Below, piece after piece: positions 13,642-14,957 of a DNA stretch of 14,957 bases. The notes beneath the pieces are model-generated. The model had not been told where the DNA came from. It worked only from the letters and a program-made list of their open reading frames with translations, and ran no database searches. The position numbers and the translations under genes are program-made. Within the stretch, counting starts at the first letter, position 1. Each line of letters opens with the position of its first letter. The DNA is taken from contig RFJG01000030.1 in NCBI GenBank assembly GCA_003694965.1, positions 1 to 14,957 on the forward strand, written 5' to 3'. The DNA is from Methanobacteriota archaeon (GTDB lineage Archaea; Micrarchaeota; Micrarchaeia; Anstonellales; J096).

Positions 13642-14526
13642 ATGGTTGAAGTCAAGGCTATTGAGTTTATACTGGCCCTTAGCCTCTACATAGGGATAAA
13701 ATTTCTCTCTGCCTTCCACAATACACAAAAAGTTAGGGAGCTCTTGGCAGGCCTGGTTTCCCTGTTCGTGTTCTTCAACCTCTGGCTCTACACATATAGC
13801 GGGATATTGGGCAGTTTCTTCAGTATGTTCAGCATAGCCCTGAACGCAGCCCCAGTAATAGGCATAGGGGCATTGTATTACATAGATTCAAAGAAGAGAA
13901 AAGCGCTCAATTACTTCTCCAAGTATGTTGATGAAAAGGTAGTTAAGGAGTTGATGAAAAAAGATATCTCTGTTGGTGGAGAGAGGAGAGAGGCAACAAT
14001 TGTATTCACTGATGTAAGGGGATTTACTGCTATGAGTGAAAAACTGCGGGCAGAGGACATCGTTGAGATACTGAATGGGCATTTTGACATAATAGCGGAT
14101 GTATGCCATAAAAAAGGAGGAACATTGTTGAAATTCATAGGAGATGCAGCTATGGTAGCGTTCAACATACCACTAAAACAGGAAGAACACGAGAAACTTG
14201 CTATAGAGACTTGTAAGGAAATAATAGAGTTGATGAAAAGCTATTCCAAGGAAGTGAAGAAAAAATACGGTGTGGAGTTCAAGATAGGGATAGGGGTTGC
14301 CAGCGGAGAGCTCGTTGTCGGCAACATAGGCTCTGAGAGGCAGATGGATTACACCGTAATAGGAGATGTCGTCAATACTGCTGCGAGGCTCAACGGCGTG
14401 GCAAAGGGGTGGGAGATAGCCGTGCTGGCTAAGACTGCGAAGAAAGCTGAGATAAACGGGGAAGTTGAGAAGGCAGGAGTAAAGGGCAAGAAAAAAGAGG
14501 TGGAATTCGTGAGGTTGAGAGTGTGA
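13642..14526 (+). CDS. Membrane-anchored class III adenylate cyclase
   Basis: This 294-aa protein probably makes cAMP from ATP. Three hydrophobic helices (~6-24, 33-55, 59-81) are followed by a short linker of the kind seen before bacterial cyclase domains (LNYFSKYVDEKVVKELM) and the catalytic domain (~115-294). All key residues are visible: metal-binding Asp124 (VFTDVRGFT) and Asp168 (FIGDAAM), purine-selecting Lys164 and Thr238 (DYTVIGD), and transition-state Asn245 and Arg249 (VNTAARL). Lys/Thr favours ATP over GTP and fits the class IIIb type. Active class III cyclases work as dimers. Such genes are common in bacteria and uncommon in archaea, so transfer is possible. I place the start at ATG 13642, because the box 13612-13619 lies just upstream; an earlier ATG at 13603 would put the promoter inside the gene. 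It overlaps the next gene by 4 bp. Confidence 0.9.
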   Translation: MVEVKAIEFILALSLYIGIKFLSAFHNTQKVRELLAGLVSLFVFFNLWLYTYSGILGSFFSMFSIALNAAPVIGIGALYYIDSKKRKALNYFSKYVDEKVVKELMKKDISVGGERREATIVFTDVRGFTAMSEKLRAEDIVEILNGHFDIIADVCHKKGGTLLKFIGDAAMVAFNIPLKQEEHEKLAIETCKEIIELMKSYSKEVKKKYGVEFKIGIGVASGELVVGNIGSERQMDYTVIGDVVNTAARLNGVAKGWEIAVLAKTAKKAEINGEVEKAGVKGKKKEVEFVRLRV

Positions 14527-14951
14527 AGTGCCTGTTATTTGGGAGATGTGAAGGGCATAGCCTGTTGTTGCTGGCATTGGCAATAGCCTTAATCAGCATA
14601 CCAAAAGAGATGAGCTTGGTAAATTTCACATATAACATTGCCTTAATGCTTGGGAGCCTTGCAATAACTGCAATGCTTGCCAAGGTATCCTCAATAGATA
14701 TCAAGAAGTATCTCTCATTTGTTGGCCTCGTATGGCTGGCAACATTCCTGCTCTTGAGTTTTTTCCTTATCTTGGATAATGGCCTTGGCCTTAATGGCAC
14801 CATAGTTGGGGCTATGGCAACAATAATAACATATTATGCAATAGTAGTTCTCTCATACCAAGTAGAGCAGGAAAGCTCATTAATGTGGGGCGTTCTCTCG
14901 TTGTTATGGTGGTTCATATTCTATTTCTATGTGCTAACACTTACTTTATAA
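14523..14951 (+). CDS. Hypothetical membrane protein with about five helices
   Basis: This 142-aa, very hydrophobic protein has helices near 12-28 (LLLLALAIALISI), 36-54, 64-84, 91-110 and 119-141, with almost no loops. MKCLLFGRCEG precedes the first helix and carries two Cys. I do not recognise the family. The start is a GTG that overlaps the cyclase stop as GTGA (14523-14526), a typical coupled start, though no strong SD is visible. The overlap suggests that it is made with the cyclase and could be a membrane partner or signal input for it; this is inference. The last 6 bases of the window after its stop hold nothing recognisable. Confidence 0.72.
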   Translation: MKCLLFGRCEGHSLLLLALAIALISIPKEMSLVNFTYNIALMLGSLAITAMLAKVSSIDIKKYLSFVGLVWLATFLLLSFFLILDNGLGLNGTIVGAMATIITYYAIVVLSYQVEQESSLMWGVLSLLWWFIFYFYVLTLTL

Positions 14952-14957
14952 GTCTTA

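Overview
The window is archaeal. It carries a PCNA sliding clamp, a TYW1/Taw1-type wyosine synthase, an archaeal prepilin peptidase (GLAD motif) and a secreted Lon-like protease of a type seen in archaea. It also has TATA-like boxes about 26 nt upstream of start codons (leaderless genes), SD-led internal operon genes, and a tRNA gene without an encoded CCA. Gene density is very high, with overlapping genes and intergenic gaps mostly under 90 bp. I guess a small-genome (DPANN/Micrarchaeota-like) or Thermoplasmata-like archaeon, but the sequence alone does not settle the lineage.

Layout. 1-2187 (minus): a secreted, membrane-anchored Lon-like (S16) protein overlaps a coiled-coil protein that runs off the left edge. 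2240-2512 (plus): a 90-aa hypothetical protein, divergent from the Lon-like gene over a shared palindromic TATA box. 2562-4119 (plus): tRNA-Val(GAC) followed 27 nt later by methionyl-tRNA synthetase, probably one transcript. 4121-4867 and 4907-5989 (minus): pcn and taw1, each with its own TATA-like box. 6032-11736 (minus): a six-gene operon whose genes overlap or nearly abut. In transcription order it encodes a fused double ABC permease, an ABC ATPase with several degenerate catalytic motifs, a separate AAA-associated winged-helix-like protein, a large PAS-domain protein, a beta-rich unknown and an agmatinase/arginase-family enzyme. 11787-12695 (plus): cutA and an Hsp20 chaperone. 12780-13589 (minus): prepilin peptidase. 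13642-14951 (plus): a membrane-anchored class III adenylate cyclase and an overlapping five-helix membrane protein.

The most unusual material is (i) the six-gene operon, which ties a NitT/TauT-type transporter with an odd ATPase to a PAS sensor and a ureohydrolase; (ii) a complete class III nucleotide cyclase in an archaeon; and (iii) three divergent gene pairs whose start ATGs lie 51-53 bp apart, with one palindromic TATA-like box at or near the centre. Pattern (iii) implies bidirectional leaderless promoters and moves several start codons. Functions are inferred from motifs; no database search was run.
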